DNA of 44,945 nt from an uncultured Verrucomicrobiota bacterium (GCA_903842505.1 CAIMMI010000008.1:1-44945), one strand, 5' to 3'. Positions 24,501 to 32,220 are shown, numbered from the stretch's first letter. Notes: generated from the letters alone by a model not told the origin. Numbers and translations are program-made.

Positions 24501-27500
24501 ACGGGGGTGATGGTGACGCGGGAGGCGGGGTTGTAGTTCGGGCGGTTGGTGATGACGCGATTGACGGCGGAGGCGATTTCCTCGGCGCGGCCCTTGGTGA
24601 GGCGGACGGACTGGACGAGGGCGCCGGAGGTGGCGTCGGGGAGTTCGAGGTTCTCGACGATGAGGGTGATGGCGTTGAGTTGGGCTTCGGTGCCGGCGAG
24701 GACGAGTTGGTTGGAAGCGGGGTCGTCGAGGATGAGGGCTTCTCCGTTGCCGAGGTCGGGGTTGGCGCGGGCTTGGTCCTGGAAGAGCTGCTTCACGCGG
24801 GGAGAGAGCTCGGTGGCGCGGCGTTCACGGAGGGTGATGACGCGCATGGACCGGGAGCCGTTGTTGCCGAGGGACTGGTCGAGTTGCTCGATGATGGCGG
24901 TGGCGGCCTGGAGTTCCTTGGGGTCGCCGGTGGTGATGAGGGTGCGGGTCTTGGAGTCGACGGTGACGGTGACGCGCTTTTGCGGGCGACCGAAGGCGTC
25001 GTAGCGGACGAGGGCGGTGGAGAGGATCTCGGCGACCTTTTCGGGGTCGGCGGACTTGAGTTTGACGATGCGGGTGGAGGCGGACTGGGCGGAGACCTTG
25101 TCGAGTTTGCGGATGATGTCCTCGACGATGGCGAGTTCGTTGGTGGCGGCGGTGACGATGAGGCGGTTGGCGCCGGTGTCGGGGAGGATGAGGGTATCGG
25201 TGGCGGGGGCGCCGGGGCGGGTCTTGGCCTGCTCGGTGTAGAGGGTGCGGACGGTGGTGGCGAGTTCGGCGGCGTTGGCGGTGGAGAGGTCGATGACGCG
25301 GGTCTCGCGGGGCTGGGTGTTCGAGTCGTTGCCGCGGAGTTGGGTGATGATCCGTTCGATCTCGACGAGGTGGTTGGTGCGGGCGGTGACGATGAGGCGG
25401 GCGTTCTTGACGTCCGGGACGAAGACGGCGTCGGGGCGGTCGGTCGGGTTGTTGGTCGAGCGGACCTGGTAGAGTTGTTGGACGAGAGGTTGGAGGCGGG
25501 TGAGTTCCTCCGCGGAGCCGAGCTCGATGAAGCGCGTTTCGCGGGCGGCGGTGGCGCCCTGGGCGGCCTGGAGTTCGGAGACGATCTTCTCGACGACGGT
25601 GAGTTGTTCGTCGGAGCCGGCGAGGATGAGTTGGTTGGAGTCGGGGTCGTCGAGGATGAGGAGTTCGGCGGTGCCGAGTTCGGGCTGGGCCTGGACGCGG
25701 TCGGAGTAGAGCTGGCGGACGCGGGGGATGATGGTGGAGGCGCGACCCTGGGTGAGGGTCATGACCTTCATGCGGCGTTCGGATTGGGAGCCGAGGCCCT
25801 GGTCGAGTTGGTCGATGATGGAAGAGACGCCCTGGAGCTCCTTGGGATCACCGGTGACGATGAGGGTGCGGGTCTTGGCGTCGACAGAGACGGCGACGCG
25901 TTTCTGGGGGCGGCCGTAGGAGTCGAAGCGGACGAGGGTGGTGGAGAGGATCTCGGCGACCTTGGAGGGTTCGGCGGACTTGATCTTGAAGACGCGGGTG
26001 GAGGCGGACTGGTTGCCGACCTTGTCGAGTTTGCGGACGAGGTCCTCGACGATGGCGAGTTCGTTGGTGGCGGCGGTGATGATGAGGCGATTCGCGCCGG
26101 AGTCGGGGAGGATGAGGGTGTCGGCGGCGGGAGCGCCGGGGCGGTTGCGGGCCTGCTCCTGGTAGAGGGTGCGAACGGTGGTGGCGAGTTCGGCGGCGTT
26201 GGCGGTGGAGAGGTCGAGGATGACGGTCTCGCGGGGCTGGGCGGCGGTGTTGTTGCCGCGGAGTTGGGTGAGGATCGAGTCGATCTCGGCGAGGTGGTTG
26301 GTGCGGCCGGTGATGATGAGGCGGGCGTTGCGCGTGTCCGGGACGAAGACGGCGTCGGCGGGATCGGACGGGTTGTTCTTCGAGCGGTCCTGGTAGAGCT
26401 GCTGGACGAGGGGCTGAAGGCGGGAGAGTTCCTCGGCGGAGGTGAATTCGAGGATGCGGGTCTCGCGGGCGGAACGGGCGGTCTGGGCGGACTGGAGGTC
26501 GTTGACGATCTGTTCGACGGCGGCGAGCTGCTGCTCGGATCCGGCGAGGATGAGTTGGTTGGATTCGGAGTCCTCGAGGATGAGGATTTCGTCGGTGCCG
26601 AGGTCGGGCTGGGACTTGATGCGGTCGGCGAAGATCTGGCGGACCTTGGGGGAGAGGGTGGCGGCGCGGCCCTGGGTGAGGGTGACGACCTTCATGCGGC
26701 GGTCGGAGGAAGTGCCGAGGGACTGATCGAGTTGCTCGATGATGAGGGAGACGCCCTGGAGTTCCTTGGGGTCGCCGGTGACGATGAGGGTGCGGGTCTT
26801 GGCGTCGACGGAGACGGTGGTGCGCTTTTGGGCGCGGCCATAGGCGTCGTAGCGGACGAGGGCGGTGGAGAGGATCTCGGCGACCTTGGAGGGTTCGGCG
26901 GACTTGATCTTGAAGACGCGGGTGGAGGCGGACTGGTTGGAGACCTTGTCGAGCTTGCGGACGATATCCTCGATGGAGGCGAGCTCGTTGGTTTCGCCGA
27001 CGAGGATGAGGCGGTTGGCGCCGGCGTCGGGGGTGATGAGGGTATCGGGGGTAGCGGTGCCGAAGCGGGACTTGGCCTGTTCGAGGTAAAGGGTGCGGAC
27101 GGTGGAAGCGAGTTCGACGGCGGAGGCGGTGGTGAGGTCGAGGATGCGGGTCTCGCGGTTGGAGGAGGAAGTGGACTTGGAGGTGCCGACCTGTTGGAGG
27201 ATGGCCTCGATCTGTTTCAGGTGATCGGGCTTGCCGGTGATGATGAGGCGGCCGGAGCGGGGATCGGGGAGGACCTGGGCGTCGGCGGGGTCGGACTCGG
27301 AGCGTTCCTTCCACTGATCCTGGTAGAGTTGCTGGACGAGGGGAGCGAGGCGTTGGGCATCGGAGACGGAGCCGACGTCGACGGTGCGGGTTTCGCGGGA
27401 GGGGGAGGCGGTGCCGACGTTGCCCTGGAGGCGTTCGATGACGGCGACGATGTTGGTCATCTGGTCCGAGCGGGCGGAGACGATGATGCGACCGGTGCGG

Positions 27501-30500
27501 GCGTCGGTGATGAACTGGGCGTCGGGGGTACCGAGTTCGGGGTTGCCGTTGAGTTGGTCGCGGTAGAGTTGCTGGGCGAGGGGGAGGATGCGGTTGGCCT
27601 CGGACATGCGGCCGAGGTCGAAGACGCGGGTTTCGCGTGCTGGGCGAGCTGGGGCGGCGAGGGTTTCTACGATCTGCTTGATGGAGGCGGCCTGTTCGGG
27701 GGTGCCCTGGACGAGGAGTCGAGCGCCGGTGGGATCCGGGTAGAGGGTGGCGGGCTTGAGGGTCTTGCCGGCGGCCTGTTCGGTGTAGATCGACTGGACG
27801 CGGGGGAGGATCTCGGCGGCGGTGACGTTCTTGAGGTCGATGGGGTGGAGTTCGCGGTTGCCCTGTTCGGGCTTGGTGTCGAGGGAGGTGATGACCTGCT
27901 CGATCTGGGCCATGAGGTTGGCCGGGGCGGTGGCGATGATGCGCTTGGAGGCGGGCTCCGGGGTGAGGGAGACCGGGTTGACGGTGGCGCGGGGGTTCTG
28001 GGAGGTGAAGACCTTGTTGGCGAGGGTGGCGATGGTGTCGGGGTCGCCCTTGATGTCGAAGATGCGGAGGATGCGTTCGCGGGAGCCGGGGGTGGAGGCG
28101 GAGCCACCGGAATCGTTGTCGAGTTTCTCGATGACGGATTCGGCGTCCTGGAGGTCGGCGCGGGTGCCGGAGACGACGAGCGAGTTGGATTTGTCGTCGG
28201 CGGTGACGGTGACGCGGCGGATGGGGTTGCCGCGGGTGTCGTAGCGCATCATCGCGGAGGAGACGATGGGCGCCATCATGGTGGCGTCGGATTGGTTGAG
28301 CTTGAAGACGCGGGCGCCGGGGGCCTGCTGGGGTGCGTTGTCGAGTCGGGTGAGGAGGGAAGCGACCTGTTCGATTTCCTCGCGTGGGCCGGTGACGAGG
28401 ATGCGGTTGCCGGCGGGGTCGGCGGTGATCTTGGTGGTGGAGACGAACTCGGGGCCGTGCTGGTCGCGGAGGAGTTCGGTGAAGAGGTTGTTGAGGGTGG
28501 GGGTGATGGAGGAGGCGTCGGACGACTTGAGGTCGAGGATGCGGAACTCGCGAGGTCCGGCGTCGTTGCGGGTATCGAGTTGCTGGATGATCTGGCCGGC
28601 CTGTTCGACGGCGGCCTTGTCCCCGGAGACGACGAGGGAGTTGGAGCGGGTGTCGAGGATGACGCGGACGAGTTGGCCCTGGGCGTTGACGGATTTCTCG
28701 ATGAGGGAGGCGAGTTCGGTGGCGGAGGCGGTTCGGAGCCGGAAGACGCGGGTTTCCTCCTTGGAAGCCTTGCGGTCGTTGGGGTCGAGTTGGCGGATGA
28801 TGGCTTCGACGCGGGCGATTTCCTTGTCGGAGCCGGAGACCATGAGGCGGTTGAGCTTGGTTTCGGCGAGGACGGAGGCCGGGCCGCCGGCGGGTTCGGG
28901 GAGGCCCTTGATCTGTTCTGCGTAGAGTTGCTGGACGATCGGGGCGATCTCGGCGGCCTGACGGGACCCGAGTTCGATGGCCTTGAAGGAGCGGGGGGCG
29001 GAGGCGGCGGGCGAGGTGTCGAACTGGCGGACGAGGGTCCGGATCCGTTCGATGTCATTGGTGCCGGCGAGGGCGAGGATCTGCTTGCCGGTGGGATCGG
29101 GGATGAGGGTCGGGGCCTCGGAGTTTGGGGTGCGGAGTTGACCGAGGAGTTGATTGACGAGAGGGATGACCTCGGAAGCGGGCTTGGTGGAGAGGGGGAT
29201 GATCGTCAGGTCGCGGCGGTTGGCGTCGGTGGCGGTGTCGACGATGGAGACGATCTGTTCGATCTCGCGGAGTTGGTCCTCGGTGGCGGTGATGAGGAGG
29301 CGGTTGTTGGGGGCGTCGGCGACGAGGGAGGGTTTGGGGATTGAGTTGAAGCGGCGGTCGCTGAGGCGTTCGTTGAGGAGCGACTGGATGGAGGGGAGGG
29401 CGACGTCGGGTTTGGTGTGGGCGAGGGTGACGACCTTCAGTTTGCGGGGCTGGGGGTCGGATTTCTCGGCGCGGAGTTGGCGGACGAGGCCCTCGATGCG
29501 GGTGAGGTGTTCCTCGGAGGCGGTGACGATGAGACGGCCGGAGTCTGGATCGGTGATGATGCGGGCGTGGGCGGCGGAGGAAGAGGTGCCGGAGGTGGTC
29601 TGGGCCCGGTAGAGTTGTTCGACGAGGGGGAGGAGGCGTTTGGCTTCCTCTGGGGAGCCGACCTCGATGAATCGGGTCTGGAGGGCGACGGGTTGGGTGG
29701 AGCCGGTTTCGAGTTGGGAGACGATGTCGGCGGCGATCTGGACATCGTTCAGGGTGCCGGAGACCACGACCGACTGGGAGGTGCCATCGACGGAGATGGA
29801 GGCGGTGGTGGAGGGGGAGCCGTTGGGGGCGCGGCGGGTGAGGGCCTGGGTGAGGATGGAGGCGACGTTGGTGACCTCACCGGAGCGCGGTCGGAAGATG
29901 CGGGTGAGTTGGACGGAAGCGGACTTGTTCGGGGTGCCGCCGGAGGAGAGGGCGGGGGAGGAGCCGCCGCCCTGGATGGCGCCCTTGTCGACGCGGGAGA
30001 TGAGTTGCTCGATCTGTTCGAGTTGGCCGGGGATGGGAGCGGCGACGATGAGGCGGTTCTGCTGGGCGTCGGGGATGACGCGGGCCTTGGTGGCGGCGTT
30101 GGCGGCGGTTTCGTTGGGGCCAGCGACGGCGGGGATGGCCTGGCGGATGATGTTGGCCAGTTCCTCGGGTTTGACGGTCTGGGGGTAATAGATGCGGACG
30201 TCCCCGGCGGCGCCGTCCTTCTGTTCGAACTTGTTGATCAGTTGTTCGGCGAGGGCGAGGCGTTCGTCGGGGCCGAAGAGGACGAGGATTCGGGAGGCTT
30301 CGTCGTAGACGGCGGTGATGTAGTCCTTGGGATCCGGCGGGAGAACGTCCATTCCCTTGGTGTTGGGATTGAAGGCGGTCCGTTTTGGGGCGGTGGCGAG
30401 GCCGAAGGTCCGGTTGAGGAGATCGGAGATGATGGCGCCGGACGCATTGAGGAGCGTGTAGGTGCGCATCTGGCGTTCGGCGGCCTCCTGGTTGTCGAGG

Positions 30501-31213
30501 GTGGCGAGGAGGGAGCGGACGCGCTGGATGTTGGCGAGACGGTCGGTGATGACGAGGCGGCGGCCGCGTCCGAGGGGAGCGACGGCGCCGGCATTGGAGA
30601 GCATGGGGGTGACCGACTCGGCGACCTCGCGGGCGTCGAGGCCGTCGAGGTCGAGGACGACGGAGACGACGTCACCGGGGCGGACCTCACCGGTGGGGTC
30701 GGTGCCGCGGAGGATGGGGATGGGGAGGGAGCGGAGGTCCTTGAAGGGGACGAGGCGGAGTTGGTTGCCGGTGTCGAGGAGCATGACCCCCTTCATGGAG
30801 AGGATCAGGTTGAGCGTCTCGATGGCCTCTGGGAACGTGTAGGAGACGGGGTCGTTGTAGGAGAGGGTGCCGACGACGTTGGTGTCGGAGAGGAGCGGCT
30901 TGCCGGACATCTGGGCGAAGCGTTCGAGGACATCGGAGTAGGGGATGCCATCGAACTGGAACCGGATGTTGCGGGCGGGGTTGTTGGTGAGTGGCGCGGG
31001 CGTGGTCTGGCCGGCGACGACGATCTCACGGTTGGGTGTGGGCGCAGCGGGTGCGCTGGGTGCGGGTTGGGCGGAGGGAGCGGGCGGCTTGGGAGCATCG
31101 CTGGTGGCCGGGGCCTGGGCGAGGGAACGGGAGGCGATGCCGAGGGCGGCGAGCGCGGCGAGGAATGAGGTCGACTTCATGATGCGGGGACGGAAAGGGA
31201 TTGGGTGGGTCAC
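18569..31213 (-). CDS. gspD: Giant type II secretion secretin (GspD) with about 46 N-domain modules
   Basis: A 4214-residue secretin, the outer-membrane channel of the type II system. An N-terminal signal peptide (MKSTSFLAALAAL... to SLAQA, residues 12-34) is followed by a Pro/Ala linker and an STN/N0-like domain (83-157). From residue 182 to about 3919 I count 46 consecutive Secretin_N (N1-type) modules of 67-110 residues. Each has a first strand of the R-x-F-x-L type, a helix, then D-x-R-x-N-x-L-I-V and a last helix ending in Q-L-D. Normal GspD has three. The pore domain (about 3920-4165) is standard: VLIQVLLAEVTL, SRPQIVTADNKPA, VGVNLTVTPKI, SVQSGQTIIIGGLI and VPxLGxIPxxG-type MPVLGDIPYVGALF. 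A 50-60-residue charged tail follows. The GTG start forms a GTGA overlap with the upstream gene, a pattern repeated in this operon; ATG at 31180 is the alternative. Residues 1273-2198 are three four-module blocks. Confidence 0.95.
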   Translation of the reverse strand: MTHPIPFRPRIMKSTSFLAALAALGIASRSLAQAPATSDAPKPPAPSAQPAPSAPAAPTPNREIVVAGQTTPAPLTNNPARNIRFQFDGIPYSDVLERFAQMSGKPLLSDTNVVGTLSYNDPVSYTFPEAIETLNLILSMKGVMLLDTGNQLRLVPFKDLRSLPIPILRGTDPTGEVRPGDVVSVVLDLDGLDAREVAESVTPMLSNAGAVAPLGRGRRLVITDRLANIQRVRSLLATLDNQEAAERQMRTYTLLNASGAIISDLLNRTFGLATAPKRTAFNPNTKGMDVLPPDPKDYITAVYDEASRILVLFGPDERLALAEQLINKFEQKDGAAGDVRIYYPQTVKPEELANIIRQAIPAVAGPNETAANAATKARVIPDAQQNRLIVAAPIPGQLEQIEQLISRVDKGAIQGGGSSPALSSGGTPNKSASVQLTRIFRPRSGEVTNVASILTQALTRRAPNGSPSTTASISVDGTSQSVVVSGTLNDVQIAADIVSQLETGSTQPVALQTRFIEVGSPEEAKRLLPLVEQLYRAQTTSGTSSSAAHARIITDPDSGRLIVTASEEHLTRIEGLVRQLRAEKSDPQPRKLKVVTLAHTKPDVALPSIQSLLNERLSDRRFNSIPKPSLVADAPNNRLLITATEDQLREIEQIVSIVDTATDANRRDLTIIPLSTKPASEVIPLVNQLLGQLRTPNSEAPTLIPDPTGKQILALAGTNDIERIRTLVRQFDTSPAASAPRSFKAIELGSRQAAEIAPIVQQLYAEQIKGLPEPAGGPASVLAETKLNRLMVSGSDKEIARVEAIIRQLDPNDRKASKEETRVFRLRTASATELASLIEKSVNAQGQLVRVILDTRSNSLVVSGDKAAVEQAGQIIQQLDTRNDAGPREFRILDLKSSDASSITPTLNNLFTELLRDQHGPEFVSTTKITADPAGNRILVTGPREEIEQVASLLTRLDNAPQQAPGARVFKLNQSDATMMAPIVSSAMMRYDTRGNPIRRVTVTADDKSNSLVVSGTRADLQDAESVIEKLDNDSGGSASTPGSRERILRIFDIKGDPDTIATLANKVFTSQNPRATVNPVSLTPEPASKRIIATAPANLMAQIEQVITSLDTKPEQGNRELHPIDLKNVTAAEILPRVQSIYTEQAAGKTLKPATLYPDPTGARLLVQGTPEQAASIKQIVETLAAPARPARETRVFDLGRMSEANRILPLAQQLYRDQLNGNPELGTPDAQFITDARTGRIIVSARSDQMTNIVAVIERLQGNVGTASPSRETRTVDVGSVSDAQRLAPLVQQLYQDQWKERSESDPADAQVLPDPRSGRLIITGKPDHLKQIEAILQQVGTSKSTSSSNRETRILDLTTASAVELASTVRTLYLEQAKSRFGTATPDTLITPDAGANRLILVGETNELASIEDIVRKLDKVSNQSASTRVFKIKSAEPSKVAEILSTALVRYDAYGRAQKRTTVSVDAKTRTLIVTGDPKELQGVSLIIEQLDQSLGTSSDRRMKVVTLTQGRAATLSPKVRQIFADRIKSQPDLGTDEILILEDSESNQLILAGSEQQLAAVEQIVNDLQSAQTARSARETRILEFTSAEELSRLQPLVQQLYQDRSKNNPSDPADAVFVPDTRNARLIITGRTNHLAEIDSILTQLRGNNTAAQPRETVILDLSTANAAELATTVRTLYQEQARNRPGAPAADTLILPDSGANRLIITAATNELAIVEDLVRKLDKVGNQSASTRVFKIKSAEPSKVAEILSTTLVRFDSYGRPQKRVAVSVDAKTRTLIVTGDPKELQGVSSIIDQLDQGLGSQSERRMKVMTLTQGRASTIIPRVRQLYSDRVQAQPELGTAELLILDDPDSNQLILAGSDEQLTVVEKIVSELQAAQGATAARETRFIELGSAEELTRLQPLVQQLYQVRSTNNPTDRPDAVFVPDVKNARLIVTARTNHLVEIERIITQLRGNDSNTQPRETRVIDLSTANAAELATTVRTLYTEQAKTRPGAPATDTLILPDTGANRLIVTAATNELAIVEDIIRKLDKVSAQSASTRIVKLKSADPEKVAEILSTALVRYDAFGRPQKRVTVTVDSKTRTLITTGDPKELQAATAIIEQLDQSLGNNGSRSMRVITLRERRATELSPRVKQLFQDQARANPDLGNGEALILDDPASNQLVLAGTEAQLNAITLIVENLELPDATSGALVQSVRLTKGRAEEIASAVNRVITNRPNYNPASRVTITPVLGANSILLNGPTNAVQDVLKIVRELDAEGSSSEIEVRVYKLENGTAKEVSTIIQQLLQTVSRRRFFRAGGGGGGEFTGGGEGGNRGGASVTIDDRSNSIIITGTADHFAVVEKILPTLDKAPERADRDVEFVWLKKARAFDVADQLESLFADRTRKDRPVIEPDLKNNSITVIGRKSDLAQIQDLVSRLDEQGKESSYQVRLRTLERVAAEQMARLLENIYPQTARTPLKVVEKINPPEAGSTNAPTEVAIAIDREANALILAGPVADLDQVERLISDLSFNFYGNEAEFRLFPLKDADPVLVARTLSEVLKQEPVQVPPQQPGQPPRVVNQQPKITVVAEPRTRSVVVRARPTDFTLLESLIKQLDAAGEAAQVSFKVFPLQHAQPDKALPLVQQMVAQLNVTRPGDPVTVTVSPRDRGLLIVAREGVISQVGKMIESIDQPAKNIEADVRVFPLKRASATQLAVTLQNLLKPGPQGESTPEARELQEQIRRLNVRTADDKPVSLDLTQPIRISPDPAGAGGNRLMVTSTPDNLTALAAIIDLLDTPAIVEGVRVRFVRLVHADAATVAQTLNTIFTQGARLATGPGGTTGAEPQSDQGKALVHPLNVATDARSNTLVLAGQPETIDLAMKVITDLDQPLERFLTDVRLFRLKHASATRLVPLLQSVFTEGPNVPGTEGLATQITRLRTLREGGDASKTTQTAKTRAALTLQADDVSNILIIAARTDMIPLVEEIINQLDIPAASGLETVRVYPLQHADPAVIQKILGDLFSGNRAANLRNEDKPIISVDARSGSLIVAGSSKSFGIIDGLLKQLDQKLAFDLREIRLIPLEHADSAVVSATLQRLMDARVTQRATLNAGAADALKVIIIPDTRSNALLVGGSKEGFDLVESLAKQLDQASPALSGRIRIVPIVHADARVLATTLAGLFDQRYAASRGTDLQRQKPIIIPDTRANALLVAASQDDNKTLDDLLAKLDAKLENPALTLTVIPLKNNDSGRVAPLLEGIFAARVRAMTLPGQQPLPSQQIEVQPDPLNNALIISASKENLELIQGLVAQIDAQPTIPGGVFEMFTLQFADAQRVATIIRSLVDQGLYRPGMPTTAPRGRNAPENILSVSVDPRSNTLIVSASPENLNIVKGVIQKIDTKDLAATADVKLYQLRHARASSLASILEQFFRSKRTADAIAVNANERSLPVAVIPDDRVNSILVTGGKEAFDLVDRLLPQLDGEGTFSRLNFRVFPLQKATATKLQSTLQSIVANRPPKVKGEPIDPITIVADAWVNALLVGATVDDLDTVASLIQQLDSEPTETGLAIHVFPLSKADARRVATTVQGLFRENTPNQILPVTVNADERINALVVSCGEVDARRIGELVKQLDTDQVARVAEIRVFPLEHARAETLSTILTAALNTKPTPLTEQNPNAQSLLQFITRTEEGQELVTAALKEAVLITPDIRMNSLIVSGPIEYMGLLEQIIHRLDASSPQQAKIKVFTLQNADARQMSELLTQLFRMTAAPSNGTQRSVQYTLVRPRGADGSFDSPGEDEAVASVTLGTAEQNALTVTVDPRTNSLLIGGTDHYVTLVSQIIDSLDSSPAAERTSEVVRLKNSQAPEVATAIRNFLDQERQRLVQVLGADAIGTAQRMLEREVAVVAEQTSNTLLVSANRRYFDQVRKIIDELDTAQPQVLIQVLLAEVTLDSLGELGIEWNHGGSKGDVNYGVGTDFGVANQLKSLGGYSTSVSGTDFNFLLRALRTDGRLEVLSRPQIVTADNKPATINIGQRIPLITDSRVTPQGDTINSFRYEDVGVNLTVTPKISPDGFVKMELGTTNSALSSSTVEINSSAVVPIINQRRANTTVSVQSGQTIIIGGLISTTDDKRVKKMPVLGDIPYVGALFRSTKSTRERKELLIFLTPLVLANNQDKVPLEDAQKVTQDIIRNSTFHKEIKRDALQRSIVDPILPPEPPPAAPDNKRRKTPRS
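24620..25543 (-). repeat. gspD super-repeat unit 3 (308 codons)
   Basis: Residues 1891-2198 of the secretin. Four modules begin RETRFIELGSAEEL, RETRVIDLSTANAAEL, STRIVKLKSADPEKV and RSMRVITLRERRATEL. They match units 1 and 2 in order and length. The DNA marker AGAGGATCTCGGCGACCTT is at 25021. Confidence 0.92.
25544..26467 (-). repeat. gspD super-repeat unit 2 (308 codons)
   Basis: Residues 1583-1890. The modules start RETRILEFTSAEEL, RETVILDLSTANAAEL, STRVFKIKSAEPSKV and RRMKVMTLTQGRAST. The same DNA marker is at 25945, exactly 924 bases from the copy in unit 3. By eye its second module is about 84% identical to that of unit 3. Confidence 0.92.
26468..27397 (-). repeat. gspD super-repeat unit 1 (310 codons)
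   Basis: Residues 1273-1582. The modules start RETRTVDVGSVSDAQ, RETRILDLTTASAVEL, STRVFKIKSAEPSKV and RRMKVVTLTQGRAAT. The DNA marker is at 26869, again 924 bases on. The first module is two residues longer and more diverged, so this is the oldest or boundary copy. Confidence 0.88.
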
Positions 31214-32220
31214 GGGTTGCGTGCGAGTGAGGTCGGCAGTTCGGCCGGACCCAGTTTGCGTTTGTCGGCGAAGGAGCGTCCGCGTTCGATGGCCCAGTAT
31301 TCGGAGCCGATTCGGAGGATGACGCGACTGTGGGAAAGGAGGCCGGGTTGGGAAGGGGAGGGGAGAGGTCTGTAGTCGATCATGACGACGGAGCCGCCGG
31401 CCATTTCGTCACCGACCTTGAATCGGAGGGTGCGTTGGGCGGCGGTGTCGCGGACGTGGATCTCGGGTTGGCCCTGCCATTCGGAGAGGGAGACGACGCG
31501 GAACGATTCAGGACCTGGAGGGCGTGGCGGGCCGGCGACGGCGGGATTGCCGGGGGAGCCCGGGGGCGGGACCGGAGGTTGGGGTGGGCGCTTGATGTAG
31601 GGCCGGAAAAAGTCGCGGGAGACGATGCCGTTGAGGAGGGCGCGGTCCGGGGAGTCGAGGGTGAGTTTTCCGGCGAGGTCCTTGCGGGTGACGTCGGGTG
31701 CGGGATCGAGGACGAGGGTCAGGTATGAGAAGGAGACGCGGACATCGCCGGGGCGGTTGCCGGCGGAGACGGAGAGTCCCTCGAGGCGGTGGACCCAGGG
31801 GGAGTCGTTGAGGAGGTAGAGGAGGTGGACGATGTTGGTGAGGGGGCCGTCGCCCTGGACGTTCCAGCCGATTTCCTGGGCGCCGCGGAGTTTGCGGGGG
31901 CCGAAGAAGGATCGGGTGAATTCGGATTCGGCGAGGCGCGCGTCGGCGAAGGTGCGGGTGAGGATTTCGCCGGACTTGGCGGCGGCCTGGTCGACGGTAT
32001 CGGCGAAGGTGCGGGCGCCGATGACCTTGAGGTTGTCCTCGGCGGCGAAGAAGGCGCGTTGGTCGGCCTTGATCTTGGCGAGTTTCTCGCGGGTGACGTC
32101 GATGTTCTTGCGGACCTCGAGGACGGGCTTGAGGACGAAGGACCGGATGCCGAAGAAGCCGCCGAAGAGGAGGAAGATGCTGCCGACGGCGCCGGCGAGG
32201 ATCTTTTCGCGCTGGTTCAC
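31210..32220 (-). CDS. GspM/PilO-like inner-membrane protein with a C-terminal GspC/PilP-like domain
   Basis: A 336-residue bitopic protein. A short cytoplasmic N-terminus and one membrane span (about 7-25, ILAGAVGSIFLLFGGFFGI) lead into a helical coiled-coil-like stretch (KNIDVTREKLAKIKADQ) and an alpha/beta domain like PilO/GspM (TNIVHLLYLLNDSPWVHRLEGLSVS...VRVSFSYLTLVL). A Pro-rich linker (about 220-245) joins a C-terminal beta-rich domain (FRVVSLSEWQGQPEIHV...LRFKVGDEM.GGSVVMID...SRVILRIG), which has the pattern of the GspC HR or PilP domain that binds secretin N0. No separate gspC is present, so this protein may combine both jobs in linking the inner-membrane platform to the giant secretin. 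It overlaps gspL (GTGA) and gspD (GTGA) by 4 bases each. The family assignment rests on position and topology more than on strong motifs. Confidence 0.72.
   Translation of the reverse strand: MNQREKILAGAVGSIFLLFGGFFGIRSFVLKPVLEVRKNIDVTREKLAKIKADQRAFFAAEDNLKVIGARTFADTVDQAAAKSGEILTRTFADARLAESEFTRSFFGPRKLRGAQEIGWNVQGDGPLTNIVHLLYLLNDSPWVHRLEGLSVSAGNRPGDVRVSFSYLTLVLDPAPDVTRKDLAGKLTLDSPDRALLNGIVSRDFFRPYIKRPPQPPVPPPGSPGNPAVAGPPRPPGPESFRVVSLSEWQGQPEIHVRDTAAQRTLRFKVGDEMAGGSVVMIDYRPLPSPSQPGLLSHSRVILRIGSEYWAIERGRSFADKRKLGPAELPTSLARNP

Noticed and set aside
24620-27397. Idea that the triple block in gspD is an assembly artefact
   Set aside because: The copies differ by about 15% in protein and at many DNA positions, so they are not a duplicated read block. 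Copy number still deserves a long-read check.
18653-29344. A 3563-codon open frame on the plus strand, antisense to the giant secretin gene
   Set aside because: Its translation is almost only Gly, Glu, Asp, Val, Ala and Leu, with no domain pattern. It arises because the GC-rich codons of the true gene leave no stops in this antisense frame. The minus frame has a signal peptide, repeated modules and a textbook secretin domain.
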